From Rhodocyclaceae bacterium (GTDB lineage Bacteria; Pseudomonadota; Gammaproteobacteria; Burkholderiales; Rhodocyclaceae), in assembly GCA_023383815.1 (NCBI GenBank), contig JAHDYG010000004.1, positions 1 to 64,000 of the forward strand: a stretch of DNA of 64,000 nucleotides, written 5' to 3'. Under the pieces are notes generated by a model. That model made no database searches, was not told the origin of the DNA, and saw nothing but the letters and a program-made list of their open reading frames with translations. A program made the translations under genes and the position numbers. Positions 1 through 8,134 of this stretch are shown here, in pieces (the first letter of the stretch is position 1; the number at the start of each line of letters is the position of its first letter).

Positions 1-55
1 CGAACTGCTCACCAACCCCGAAGTCCGAAACGCATACCTCGGCGGAGGACACTGA
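1..55 (+). CDS. livF: C-terminal end of a LivF-like branched-chain amino acid ABC transporter ATPase (partial)
   Basis: The first bases read in frame from position 2 as E-L-L-T-N-P-E-V-R-N-A-Y-L-G-G-G-H and then stop at 53-55. This ending (L-x-NP-x-V-R-x-AYLGG) is characteristic of LivF, the second ATPase of branched-chain amino acid/amide ABC importers. Only 17 codons are present; the rest lies outside the window. A hairpin terminator follows directly, which fits the end of a liv operon. The family call rests on the tail motif alone. Confidence 0.7.
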   Translation, partial: ELLTNPEVRNAYLGGGH

Positions 56-69
56 GACCGCACGATCCG

Positions 70-119
70 ACGAGCCCCCGCATTGCACCGGACAGTACTG
101 GTGCGATGAGGGGGCTCGT
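70..119. terminator. Hairpin terminator between livF and the acetyltransferase gene
   Basis: Arms ACGAGCCCCC (70-79) and GGGGGCTCGT (110-119) are perfectly complementary. An inner pair, 82-89 with 100-107, matches except for one G-T, giving a long stem with a 10-nt loop. It sits between two convergent genes and could end transcription from both sides. The T-tract is weak. Confidence 0.65.
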
Positions 120-154
120 TCCGGAGGTCAGGGATCTGCGTATCGGGCGGGTGG

Positions 155-883
155 TCACGGCTCGCGAGCACAGGCCTCCAGCGCATCGACGTTGGCGGCT
201 ACGATGGTCTTCAGGTGGCGGGTGATCTTGCCGGCGGGCCAGTTCCACCATGCAATGCGCTCCAGCGCTTCGACGGTTGCGGGCGGATAGCGCTCACGGA
301 GGATTTGCGCGGGGTTGCCGCCGACCACGGAGTAGGCCGGCACGTCGCGCACCACGACTGAACGTGACGATATGATCGCGCCGTTACCGATCTTGACGCC
401 TGGCATGATCAGTGCCTCATATCCGATCCATACGTCATTGCCGATCACGGTGTCGCCCTTGTACGGATAGGCATCGTCGGGTGGAGCGGCTGCTTCCCAG
501 CCTCCGCCGAAGATCTGGAACGGGTAGGTCGAGATCCCGGACATCATGTGGTTCGCGCCGTTCATGATGAACTTCACACCCCGCGCGATCGCGCAGAAGC
601 GACCGATGATCAGCTTGTCGCCTACGAACGGGTAGTGGTAGAGCACGTTGCGCTCGAAGTCCTCGGAATCCTCCGGATCGTCATAGTAGGTGTACTCACC
701 GATCACGATGTTCGGGTTGCGCACCGTATTGCGAATGAAGCAGACCTGGGGGAAATCCTTCATCGGGTGCGGGTCGTCGGGGTCGGGGCCGTGCATGAGC
801 GTCTCCTCGTACCAGAATGTGCGATACAGATCAATGGAAGGGGTTTGTGAGTCCACGGATCCAGGCGTCAGCGGCTGCTCCAT
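155..883 (-). CDS. Vat/CatB-family O-acetyltransferase (left-handed beta-helix)
   Basis: This 242-residue protein is a xenobiotic acetyltransferase of the hexapeptide-repeat class, which includes streptogramin A acetyltransferases (Vat) and CatB. The signature N-G-A-N-H-M-M-S-G around residues 108-116 carries the usual catalytic His (H112). Hexapeptide repeats run from about 143 to 193 (D-T-V-I-G-N-D-V-W-I-G and following), ending in V-V-G-G-N-P-A. Acetyl-CoA would be the donor; the acceptor cannot be read from sequence. The first codons overlap the end of the upstream merR gene by 16 bp, suggesting coupled translation and possible control by that regulator. An internal start at residue 30 is an alternative. 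Antibiotic resistance is possible but not shown. Confidence 0.88.
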   Translation of the reverse strand: MEQPLTPGSVDSQTPSIDLYRTFWYEETLMHGPDPDDPHPMKDFPQVCFIRNTVRNPNIVIGEYTYYDDPEDSEDFERNVLYHYPFVGDKLIIGRFCAIARGVKFIMNGANHMMSGISTYPFQIFGGGWEAAAPPDDAYPYKGDTVIGNDVWIGYEALIMPGVKIGNGAIISSRSVVVRDVPAYSVVGGNPAQILRERYPPATVEALERIAWWNWPAGKITRHLKTIVAANVDALEACAREP

Positions 884-1404
884 TCACTCCTCGACCACGC
901 CCGGATCCGGGTGATCTCTCCGGGCGCGATGCCCAGCGATTCGAGGAAGTCCTGGTGCGCGTCGGGCGACATCTTCTCGAATTCGTGATGCCATCGGTTC
1001 ATGCCCGCTTCATCCAGGCCGGTCGAGGCGAGCAGGGCAACCCACTGCGCCTTGCTCATTGCGCGGCTCCTGCCAAGCGCTTGCGGATCGCCGAGCAGGC
1101 GCGCGATCACGTGCTGCTGCTGGCGCAATCGCGCGATCTCCGCGTTGACGGCCTGCAGGTGGCGCTCGAGCAGGGCGGGCGCCGCGGATTCGTCTTCCTG
1201 CAGCAGTCGCCCGATGACTTCCAGCGCGAGTCCTGCCTCGCGGTAGGTCATGATCCGCTCCATGCGCTGAACGTCCGCTTCGGAGTACAGGCGGTAGCCG
1301 GAAGCACTGCGCGCCGAGGGCGACAGCAGGCCGATGGCATCGTAGTAAAGAAGGGTGCTGCGCGAGAGTCCGAAGCGCTTTCCGAGCTGTCCGACGGTCT
1401 GCAT
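868..1404 (-). CDS. MerR-family transcriptional regulator with a C-terminal effector-like domain
   Basis: Residues 1-70 form a MerR winged helix (V-G-Q-L-G-K-R-F-G-L-S-R-S-T-L-L-Y-Y-D, then S-G-Y-R-L-Y), followed by a dimerisation helix to about 110. The C-terminal part, about residues 116-172 (S-K-A-Q-W-V-A-L-L through R-I-R-A-W-S-R), is a separate domain closely repeated by the neighbouring 64-residue gene. An AGGAG box lies 8-9 bases before ATG 1404. The gene overlaps the acetyltransferase start, so the three minus-strand genes (1659 to 155) look like one unit. Regulators of this class usually control their own operon. The ligand is unknown. Confidence 0.88.
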   Translation of the reverse strand: MQTVGQLGKRFGLSRSTLLYYDAIGLLSPSARSASGYRLYSEADVQRMERIMTYREAGLALEVIGRLLQEDESAAPALLERHLQAVNAEIARLRQQQHVIARLLGDPQALGRSRAMSKAQWVALLASTGLDEAGMNRWHHEFEKMSPDAHQDFLESLGIAPGEITRIRAWSRSEWSSR

Positions 1405-1428
1405 GCAGTTTGTCTCCTGATAGTGGAG

Positions 1429-1450
1429 CGCTGCCCCGCGCGGGGCAGCG
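1429..1450. repeat. Perfect 22-bp palindrome between the 64-residue gene and merR
   Basis: The 11-bp half-site CGCTGCCCCGC is followed exactly by its reverse complement. It sits 15 bp after the stop of the small gene and 24 bp before the merR start. It could be a MerR-type operator or an attenuating hairpin; the sequence alone does not decide. Confidence 0.45.
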
Positions 1451-1464
1451 TGATTCGAGAGGCG

Positions 1465-1659
1465 TCAGGCGTTGCGCGAGGCGGCCCGGATGCGCCGGAT
1501 CTCTCCGGCCGGCACACCGATCCATTGCAGGAAGGCCTCATGCCCTGCAGGGTAACGGCGTTCGAACTCGCTGTGCCAGGTGCGCATGGCCTTCTCGTCG
1601 AGACCGCTCGCCTCGAATACTTCCACCCACTGTTCGCGGGTCATGCTGGTGGGACTCAT
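1465..1659 (-). CDS. Small stand-alone homologue of the adjacent MerR regulator's C-terminal domain
   Basis: The 64-residue product aligns over 57 positions with the C-terminal domain of the MerR protein next door. About half of the positions are identical by hand count, including Q-W-V, G-L-D-E, W-H-x-E-F-E, G-E-I and R-I-R-A. AGGAGA lies 8 bases before ATG 1659, supporting this start over the internal Met at residue 6. It has no DNA-binding part. It is likely first in an operon with merR and the acetyltransferase. It may be a ligand-binding or regulator-interacting partner (inference). It is clearly coding, but of unknown function. Confidence 0.75.
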   Translation of the reverse strand: MSPTSMTREQWVEVFEASGLDEKAMRTWHSEFERRYPAGHEAFLQWIGVPAGEIRRIRAASRNA

Positions 1660-1683
1660 CTGGGTTCTCCTGTAGTGGATTCA

Positions 1684-1742
1684 CGACGGCATGCTGCCGT
1701 CGGAAACGCACTCTGAAGGGTCAAGCCATAGACGGGTCAAGC
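1684..1742 (-). promoter_or_regulatory. Candidate promoter/operator region of the merR unit
   Basis: Upstream of the first minus-strand gene are two direct copies of GCTTGACCC (minus strand, at 1742-1734 and 1726-1718), each containing a TTGACC -35-like element. A tight inverted repeat, CGACGGCA/TGCCGTCG, lies at 1684-1702. No convincing -10 was found at 17 bp; with the 19-bp spacing common for MerR-type promoters only a weak CAGAGT is available. This region also lies upstream of the divergent hydrolase gene. Confidence 0.35.
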
Positions 1743-1886
1743 GCGGTCCTCGCGATCCGGTCGGGCCGCGGGCTGGCGCGCGCTGCATTGCGCCGGCATG
1801 CGAAATGAACTATACCGACCGGGTAAGGCATGCGGCGCCCATGGAGGCGTCGGGCACGAATCGAAGTTCAGGCAAGGGGGTTCGAC

Positions 1887-3278
1887 ATGCGGGTGGTTTT
1901 CGTACATGGCTGGAGCGTGACCCATACCGACACCTACGGCGAGTTGCCCGAGGCGCTTGCGCAGAGCGCGGCCGCGCTCGGGCTCGATCTCGACATCCGG
2001 CATCTTTGGCTCGGGCGCTACGTCAGCTTTCACGATGAGGTCACGCTCGATGACATCGCGCGCGGCTTCGACCGCGCCCTGCGCGAGCTGCACGCCAACC
2101 CGGACGGCGGGATCGCTCCGTTTTCCTGCATCACGCACTCGACCGGCGGTCCCGTGGTCCGCCACTGGCTCGACCGCTACTACGGGGCCGGCGGGATGGC
2201 CGGCCTGCCGCTCTCCCATCTCGTGATGCTTGCGCCGGCCAACCATGGCTCCAGCCTCGCGGTGCTCGGCAAGGCCCGTGTGGGTCGGCTCAAGGCGTGG
2301 TTCGACGGTGTCGAACCCGGGCAGCGCGTGCTCGACTGGTTGTGCCTGGGCAGCGCCGGGCAGTGGCAGCTCAACCGCAACGGCCTGGAACTCGACGGGC
2401 CGGGCCACGGCTTCTACCCCTTCGTCCTCACCGGGCAGGGCATCGACGAGAAGTTCTACGATTTCCTCAACAACTACCTCAAGGAGCCCGGTTCCGATGG
2501 GGTGGTCCGCGTGTCCGGTGCGAACCTGAACTACCGTTTCTTCAGCCTGCACCAGGGTAAGCGGATCCTGCGCAAGGCGCCGCTGACTTTCGCGCTCGAA
2601 GCCGATCCGGTTCGCCTGGCACCGCCCGCGCCCTTGCGCGTCTATGAGGGCTACAGCCACTCGGGCACGAGGAAGGGCATCATGGCGAGCATCCGCGCCG
2701 CGGCCGGGCTGGGTCAGCCGGTGGTGCAGGACATCCTCGACTGCCTGCGGGTGGCATCGGCGCAGCAGTACGAACATCTGCGCACCGCGTTTGCTGCGCT
2801 GACCAACGTGACCCAGAGCGAAGCCTCGCGCAAGGATCCCAGGCGCGGGCGCTTCTCGATGCTCGTCTTCCGCGTCCGCGATGACCGCGGCAACCTCTTC
2901 GCCCGCGACGACTTCGAGATCCTGCTGCTCAGCGGCCGCAACTACCAGCCTGGCGCCATGCCCGACGGCTTCCTGCGCGACCGGCAGATCAACCCTGCCA
3001 CGAACAATCTGGTCTTCTACCTCGACTACGAGAAGATCGCCCAGATCGCCGACGGCCAGTTCGGCATCCGCGTCGTCGCCCGGCCCGCCTCCGGCTTCGC
3101 CTCGTACCGCCCCGCCGAATACCGCTCGGAGGGCGCCCGCCTCACCGACATCCTCGCCCCGAACGAGACGACCTATGTCGACATCTGCCTCACCCGCAAC
3201 GTGGACGCCAACACCTTCCGCTTCGATCGCGGTGACGCGCCACGCACGAGCTTCAAGCACATCCGCCCGTCGGAGTGA
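1887..3278 (+). CDS. Lipase-like alpha/beta hydrolase
   Basis: This 463-residue protein starts M-R-V-V-F-V-H-G-W, the first strand and oxyanion H-G loop of the alpha/beta hydrolase fold. A nucleophile elbow H-S-T-G-G (Ser about 85) and a following A-P-A-N-H-G-S segment resemble triacylglycerol and phospholipases. E-G-Y-S-H-S-G may supply the catalytic His. The last ~140 residues form an extra domain of unknown type. The start at 1887 is chosen because it begins the fold and has a purine-rich AAGGGGG box ahead; an upstream in-frame start at 1830 would add only an Arg-rich tail. No signal peptide is evident. The substrate is unknown. Confidence 0.8.
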   Translation: MRVVFVHGWSVTHTDTYGELPEALAQSAAALGLDLDIRHLWLGRYVSFHDEVTLDDIARGFDRALRELHANPDGGIAPFSCITHSTGGPVVRHWLDRYYGAGGMAGLPLSHLVMLAPANHGSSLAVLGKARVGRLKAWFDGVEPGQRVLDWLCLGSAGQWQLNRNGLELDGPGHGFYPFVLTGQGIDEKFYDFLNNYLKEPGSDGVVRVSGANLNYRFFSLHQGKRILRKAPLTFALEADPVRLAPPAPLRVYEGYSHSGTRKGIMASIRAAAGLGQPVVQDILDCLRVASAQQYEHLRTAFAALTNVTQSEASRKDPRRGRFSMLVFRVRDDRGNLFARDDFEILLLSGRNYQPGAMPDGFLRDRQINPATNNLVFYLDYEKIAQIADGQFGIRVVARPASGFASYRPAEYRSEGARLTDILAPNETTYVDICLTRNVDANTFRFDRGDAPRTSFKHIRPSE

Positions 3279-3304
3279 GGTTCCCCTGGGATTGCCGGTC
3301 TGGC

Positions 3305-3523
3305 TCAGTCCTTCGGCGCGTACTGTGCGAAGGCCTCCGCGCCGGTCACTTTCCGCGTTTCGTTCCGGAGTTCGTAGTAGCGAGGTTTCTCGTCGATGAA
3401 GATCCCGCGCGAAAGCTCGAAATCCTGACTCTGGAAGAGCACGGCGGCGAAAAGAGGGCTGTGCAGGCTCGCCTCGGGGGGGTGCGTGTTCGTGCGGAGA
3501 AACCGGGCGCGGGCGCGTATCAT
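3305..3523 (-). CDS. Small hypothetical protein, possibly a gene remnant
   Basis: The 72-codon frame shows strong GC3 bias and a protein-like composition (Q-S-Q-D-F-E-L-S-R-G-I-F-I-D-E-K-P-R-Y-Y-E-L-R), so the stretch looks genuinely coding on the minus strand. I recognise no family. No good ribosome-binding site precedes ATG 3523, and the divergent MgtC-family gene starts 42 bp upstream, leaving little room for a promoter. It could therefore be the 3' remnant of a longer lost gene. Confidence 0.5.
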   Translation of the reverse strand: MIRARARFLRTNTHPPEASLHSPLFAAVLFQSQDFELSRGIFIDEKPRYYELRNETRKVTGAEAFAQYAPKD

Positions 3524-3564
3524 GAGATGGTCGATGCAAGCCCTGGTGCGACATTCCGGCCCGC

Positions 3565-4839
3565 ATGTCCGAACTTCTCAACACCAACACCGAGCAGCTC
3601 GAAGCCTTTCTGATCGCGATCGGCATCGGGCTGCTCATTGGCCTGGAGCGCGAGCGCGTACCGTCCGCGCGCGCCGGTCTTCGCACCTTTGCGCTGGTCG
3701 GGCTGCTGGGCGCATTGCTGGCCATGCTTGGTGACGAGTTCGGCAGCAGCCTGCCTTTCGTCACCGGGCTTCTGGTCGTCGGCCTGAACATCATTGCCGC
3801 GTACTTTCGCCATCCCGATCCGACCGATCCGGGCACCACCTCGGTCGCCGCGCTGGTGCTGTGCTACGGCCTGGGGGCGGCAAGCTGGATGGGGCATGCG
3901 CAGGAGGCCGTGATGCTGGCGGTGGGCACGACGGTGCTGCTGTACTTCAAGGCCCAGTTGCGTGGCATGGCCTCCCGTCTCGACAGCCGCGACTGGATTT
4001 CCATCCTTCAGTTCGGCGTGCTGTCACTGGTGATCCTGCCCATCCTCCCCAACGAGGAAATGGGCCCTTACGGTGCGTTCAATCCGCAGCAGATCTGGTG
4101 GATGGTGGTCCTGATCGCGGGCGTTGGGCTGGCCGGCTATACGGCCCTGCAACTGGTCGGGGTGCGGTACGGCACGGTATTCGTCGGCGTGTTCGGCGGG
4201 CTGGCTTCGAGTACCGCGACCACGGTGCTCTACGCCCGCCAGGCACGCGAGACGCCGGGCATGAATGCGATGGCGGCGCTGGTCATCGTGCTGGCCAACC
4301 TCGTCATGGTGCTGCGGGTCGCCATCGTAGCGACGCTGGTGGCGCCGGCGGTGGCGCAGACCCTGGCGCTGATCGTCGCGCCGGCGCTGGCCGCAGGGGG
4401 GCTGGCCGCAGTCTGGCACTGGCGCCAGTTGCTCGAACGCAGCGAGCCGGTGCTGCCCACGACCTCCAACCCGGCCGAGCTCAAGACCGCGCTCGGTTTC
4501 GGCGCGCTCTATGCACTGGTGCTGCTGGCGGCTGCCTGGCTGTCGGATTTTGCGGGCAGCCGCGGTCTGTACGTGCTGGCGCTGGTCTCCGGTCTCACCG
4601 ACGTCGATGCGATCACGCTGTCGAGTCTGCGTCTGTTCTCGCTCGATCGCCTTGCGCTCGACGTGGCCGTGACGGCGATCGGCATTGCGATGCTCGCCAA
4701 CCTCGGCTTCAAGCTCGGCATGGCGGCGGTGATCGGCGGTCCGGTCCTCGCCCGCAAGGCCGCCGTGGGGATGGGAGCCGTAGGGTTCGGGTTGCTTGGC
4801 GGCATGGCCTGGGTCGCTGCGCGCAACGGTTTGCTCTGA
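3565..4839 (+). CDS. MgtC/SapB-family membrane protein with DUF4010 domain
   Basis: The 424-residue polytopic protein starts with an MgtC-like segment (I-G-I-G-L-L-I-G-L-E-R-E-R, about residues 18-30, then R-T-F-A-L-V-G-L-L-G). A DUF4010-type region follows, with G-G-L-A-S-S-T-A-T-T-V near residues 214-224 and S-G-L-T-D-V-D-A-I-T-L near 344-354. I see about a dozen hydrophobic segments. MgtC proteins affect magnesium adaptation and ATP synthase in pathogens, but DUF4010 proteins have no defined transport substrate. It stands alone, convergent with the next gene. Confidence 0.85.
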   Translation: MSELLNTNTEQLEAFLIAIGIGLLIGLERERVPSARAGLRTFALVGLLGALLAMLGDEFGSSLPFVTGLLVVGLNIIAAYFRHPDPTDPGTTSVAALVLCYGLGAASWMGHAQEAVMLAVGTTVLLYFKAQLRGMASRLDSRDWISILQFGVLSLVILPILPNEEMGPYGAFNPQQIWWMVVLIAGVGLAGYTALQLVGVRYGTVFVGVFGGLASSTATTVLYARQARETPGMNAMAALVIVLANLVMVLRVAIVATLVAPAVAQTLALIVAPALAAGGLAAVWHWRQLLERSEPVLPTTSNPAELKTALGFGALYALVLLAAAWLSDFAGSRGLYVLALVSGLTDVDAITLSSLRLFSLDRLALDVAVTAIGIAMLANLGFKLGMAAVIGGPVLARKAAVGMGAVGFGLLGGMAWVAARNGLL

Positions 4840-4870
4840 GCGGCGCGCCACCGGCGAGGGCGCGATCGGC

Positions 4871-6757
4871 TCAGCCGGTCATGAAGTAGCGGTGAATGTC
4901 GCTGCCGTAGCGGCGGATGACGTCCAGCTTGGCCGTGTGGAGCGCGGCGGGGTCTGACGCGTTTTCGCGGCCTTCCAGCATGTGCCGGGCGAGTTCGTCC
5001 GAGATCACGTCCATGAAGAGTTCGGCGAGCAGCAGGCGTGCCGAATCGCGGAAGTGCCCGCGACCGTCGACGTAGAGCTGAACGGTCGGCGCCCGGGTAT
5101 TGATCAGGATCTGTCGTTCGTCCGGGCTGTAGACCGCACGGTCGAGATCGTTGTCGAGGGCCCGGAAGTCGTAGCCCATGAACATCTGGACGCCGTGATC
5201 CCGGGCGGGGCGGGGCGCGCGTGCGTGAGATCGCATCGCGCCGTGGTGGGCATGGGCGATACCGGCCTGGTGGGCGACGACAATCTCGCACCAGGCCCAG
5301 TAGTCACCCGCCCGCACCGTGATCTCGCCCCGGCTGTCGGCGGCGTTGCCGGTCAGGGTCCATTCGATGCGTCCGGGCGGGGTGAGCGCGCCGATGGCCA
5401 CTCGGGTGGGCGCAGGTTCTACGAGCAGCCCTTCGGGCAGGTCGAAGCCGGGTTCGAGCGTGTCGCCCTCGGCAAAGGCGTCCGGATCGAGGAGCAGGGT
5501 CACATGGAACGGGTGCCCGGGCGGGCGGTAGTAGAAGGGCGTGGAAAAACGCAGGGGGTCGGGATGCGAGCCCGGCAGTTCGGCCGGGGGCGGGATGTGG
5601 ATTCCCAGGTCCTGGACCGCGGCGCGGTTCATGCGTTCGAGCAGCACGTCGATCATGTGGTCGGTCCGGCCCGAAATCGTGGCGTGCTCGAGATGGCGCA
5701 GTGCCTCCTGCTCGGCCTTGACGCAGGGCGCGATCATGCGGCTCACGGCCGACCAGAAGGCCTGGACGAACGGATTCTTGTGGTTGAGGCCTTCGCGTTC
5801 GTCGCTGATGATGGCTACGCCGCGGCCCAGTTGCCCGGTCAGCGCCGGACAGCGCACGGTGCCGAAGAGGTATTCCGTGCCGGTCTGGTTCTCGAAATCG
5901 AACAGCAGGCAATCGAGCACCGCCATGCCCGAAATCACCACCAGCCCGTTGGTGCGTTCGTCGCCGCGCAAGGCGAGTTCGGCGTCGCGGGCGCGCTTGA
6001 GGGTGAGCGAGAAAACATGCGTGCTGCCGTCGAACGTGAAGCTCGCTTCCTGCTCCGGCCCGATCAGAACGTCCGCCTCCGGCTCGTTGAAGCGGATCGG
6101 TCCGCTGCGCTCGAGCTCACGCTCGAACCGCATGCTGATCAGCTCCACCTCGCGGCGTTGCAGCAGGTCGCGCAGGTAGATGTTGTTGCCCACCGTCTGC
6201 ACCAGTGAGCGAAAGAGCGGCAGATGCACGTCCGGATTCTCGACCACGATCGCAACCTTGGTGCCGTTGGCCGCGATGCCCAGGCGCTCGCGATCCTCGG
6301 TCGCGACCGGCCGGTCGCCTCCGCCATCGTCGTACAGGTAGTCGCCGTCCGGCCCGCGGAAGAGCTCGATGCGGCTGTAGCGGCCTTCATGCACGGTTTC
6401 GATCCAGCCGTGTCCGAGGCCGTAGATCGCCTGTTTCAGTCCGCGCCCGAAGTAGCCCCGGCCGTTGCCTTCGCCGCGTGACAGGGGGCTGTGGGCGCCG
6501 CCGTACGCGAGGATGAAGCTCGCGGTCGAAAACGCCATGCCCTCGGCCTGGTCGGTGACCGTGAGCCGCGCGCCGGCCTTGTGCCGTTCGTAGAGAACGC
6601 GGATCGAACCCGAAGCGGGGACGTCGCCGGCACCCAGGCGGGCATAGCTGTCGTCGCTGTTGGTGATCAGCTCGACCAGCGCTTTCTCGACCGAGGCGAA
6701 GCGCCGCGAGTCGATGTCGATGACGCGCTGGTCAACCGGGATGGGGTAGATGGCCAT
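4871..6757 (-). CDS. GHKL (Hsp90/MORC-like) ATPase-domain protein of unknown function
   Basis: This 628-residue protein begins with a Bergerat-fold ATPase: an N-box L-V-E-L-I-T-N-S-D-D-S-Y with N33, a G1 motif V-T-D-Q-A-E-G-M with D69, and a Gly-rich lid G-N-G-R-G-Y-F-G-R-G-L-K-Q-A at 97-110. No His-kinase phosphoacceptor domain or Hsp90 C-terminus is visible. The C-terminal part (L-I-N-T-R-A-P-T-V-Q-L-Y) resembles stand-alone Hsp90-like ATP-binding proteins. The start at 6757 was chosen because the N-box then sits at the usual distance; the frame stays open upstream only because of the overlapping MFS gene. Roles in chaperoning, DNA transactions or defence are all possible. Confidence 0.7.
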   Translation of the reverse strand: MAIYPIPVDQRVIDIDSRRFASVEKALVELITNSDDSYARLGAGDVPASGSIRVLYERHKAGARLTVTDQAEGMAFSTASFILAYGGAHSPLSRGEGNGRGYFGRGLKQAIYGLGHGWIETVHEGRYSRIELFRGPDGDYLYDDGGGDRPVATEDRERLGIAANGTKVAIVVENPDVHLPLFRSLVQTVGNNIYLRDLLQRREVELISMRFERELERSGPIRFNEPEADVLIGPEQEASFTFDGSTHVFSLTLKRARDAELALRGDERTNGLVVISGMAVLDCLLFDFENQTGTEYLFGTVRCPALTGQLGRGVAIISDEREGLNHKNPFVQAFWSAVSRMIAPCVKAEQEALRHLEHATISGRTDHMIDVLLERMNRAAVQDLGIHIPPPAELPGSHPDPLRFSTPFYYRPPGHPFHVTLLLDPDAFAEGDTLEPGFDLPEGLLVEPAPTRVAIGALTPPGRIEWTLTGNAADSRGEITVRAGDYWAWCEIVVAHQAGIAHAHHGAMRSHARAPRPARDHGVQMFMGYDFRALDNDLDRAVYSPDERQILINTRAPTVQLYVDGRGHFRDSARLLLAELFMDVISDELARHMLEGRENASDPAALHTAKLDVIRRYGSDIHRYFMTG

Positions 6758-6789
6758 GGTCGGAGTGCACGATGGAACAGGATGTACAA

Positions 6790-6813
6790 ATATAGGGGAC
6801 AAAGCGGGGTTCT
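6790..6813. repeat. Degenerate REP-like palindrome (family of the RAYT)
   Basis: The stretch AGGGGACAAAGCGGGGTTCT matches, with mismatches, the reverse orientation of the copy upstream of the RAYT gene at 11453-11477 (both have ATAGGGGACA). It sits between two divergent genes. Confidence 0.5.
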
Positions 6814-6913
6814 GCCGGATCCCTTGCCCGACCCGGGCGGCCGCGCCGGCCACTGGCGCCATCGCCCGCGGGCGCGCGCCACCCACCGATCCACACCGAT
6901 CTATACTCGCCCC

Positions 6914-8080
6914 ATGCGCCTGCCCGTACTGCCCACCATCGTCTTTGCCCAGCTCTTCGGCGGCTCGCTGTGGTTTTCGGCCAACGGCGTGGGCGAGGCG
7001 CTGATGGAGGTCTGGGGCATCGGACCGGCCGAAATCGGGCAACTGACGAACGCGGTGCAACTGGGCTTCATCCTCGGCACGCTGGGATTCGCGCTGACCG
7101 GCATGGCCGACCGCTTTGCCGCGAGCCGCATCTTCGCAGTGTGTGCGCTGATCGGAGCCGCCGCCAACGCGGCCTTCGCCTTGCTCGCCGAGGGCATCGC
7201 CAGCGCCCTGGCGCTGCGTTTCGTGGTGGGGCTGAGTCTGGCGGGTGTCTACCCGTTGGGGATGAAGCTCGTGGTGAGCTGGGTGCCCGATCGCGCCGGG
7301 CACGCCCTGGCCTTGCTGGTGGGCATGCTCACGCTCGGCACGGCGCTGCCGCACGGCCTGAAGTTTGCCGGCGGCGCGGCATGGCAGGCGGTGCTGCTGG
7401 GGGCATCGGGGCTGGCCGTGCTCGCGGCGGTGATGATCTTCATGCTTGGCGACGGGCCGCATCTGCGCCGGCGTGCGGACGCACCGACCCTGCGCATGGG
7501 GGCGGTGCTCACCGCGTTTCGCATTCCGGTCTTCCGCGCCTCCGCGCTGGGCTACTTCGGCCACATGTGGGAGTTGTACGCAATGTGGACGCTGGTGCCG
7601 CTGCTCGTCGCGGGCTCCTCGCTCGTCACGCTGGCGCCCGTGTCGGCCCTGAGCTTCGCGATCATCGGCATCGGCGCGCTGGGCTGCTTCGCCGGAGGAG
7701 CGATCAGCCGTCGCAGCGGCAGCGCACCGGTGGCCGCGGTAGCGCTGGCTGTCTCGGGGGCGTGCTGCGCGCTGTTTCCGCTCGTGGCCGGGGCCTCACC
7801 CGCGTGGCTGCTGGCCTTCTTCCTGCTGTGGGGGCTGAGCGTGCCGGCCGATTCGCCGCAGTTCTCGGCCATGTCCGCCCGCGCCTGCCCGCCCGAGATC
7901 GTCGGCAGCGCGCTGGCGCTCCAGAACGCAATCGGCTTCGCGCTCACGATCGCGTCGATTTCCTGGGCTACTGCGGTGGTGTCGGACTTGGGTCCGAAGG
8001 TGTCCTGGCTGCTCCTGCCTGGGCCGGTGCTCGGTGTGATCGCCTTGCTGCCGCTGTTGCGGGGGCGTCAGGCGGGGTGA
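6914..8080 (+). CDS. MFS transporter
   Basis: This 388-residue membrane protein has about 12 hydrophobic segments. An R-F-V-V-G-L-S-L-A-G-V-Y-P-L-G-M-K helix near 103-120 resembles the MFS helix 4 signature, and A-G-M-A-D-R-F occupies the loop 2-3 position. The start at 6914 (M-R-L-P-V-L-P-T-I-V-F-A) begins directly with the first helix; the upstream extension is only the shadow of the divergent ATPase gene. The substrate is unknown. The gene is followed by the REP pair at 8110-8236. Confidence 0.85.
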   Translation: MRLPVLPTIVFAQLFGGSLWFSANGVGEALMEVWGIGPAEIGQLTNAVQLGFILGTLGFALTGMADRFAASRIFAVCALIGAAANAAFALLAEGIASALALRFVVGLSLAGVYPLGMKLVVSWVPDRAGHALALLVGMLTLGTALPHGLKFAGGAAWQAVLLGASGLAVLAAVMIFMLGDGPHLRRRADAPTLRMGAVLTAFRIPVFRASALGYFGHMWELYAMWTLVPLLVAGSSLVTLAPVSALSFAIIGIGALGCFAGGAISRRSGSAPVAAVALAVSGACCALFPLVAGASPAWLLAFFLLWGLSVPADSPQFSAMSARACPPEIVGSALALQNAIGFALTIASISWATAVVSDLGPKVSWLLLPGPVLGVIALLPLLRGRQAG

Positions 8081-8109
8081 GCGGGTCGGAGTCGCGCCAA
8101 GGACGCAAG

Positions 8110-8134
8110 AACCGGGGTCTGTCCCCGGTTTTCC
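8110..8134 (+). repeat. REP palindrome, forward orientation
   Basis: The arms AACCGGGG (8110-8117) and CCCCGGTT (8123-8130) are perfect, with a TCTGT loop. The asymmetric loop fixes the orientation. It is one of at least seven related copies spread over 6.8-12.2 kb around a RAYT transposase gene. Confidence 0.75.

Noticed and set aside
1737..3839. 700-codon minus-strand frame opposite the hydrolase
   Set aside because: Composition and position show an antisense shadow; the + strand frame has the hydrolase motifs.
6758..7564. Long N-terminal extension of the GHKL ATPase frame
   Set aside because: It lies opposite the MFS gene and is Arg/Gly/His-rich; the ATPase N-box is at its usual distance from the start at 6757.
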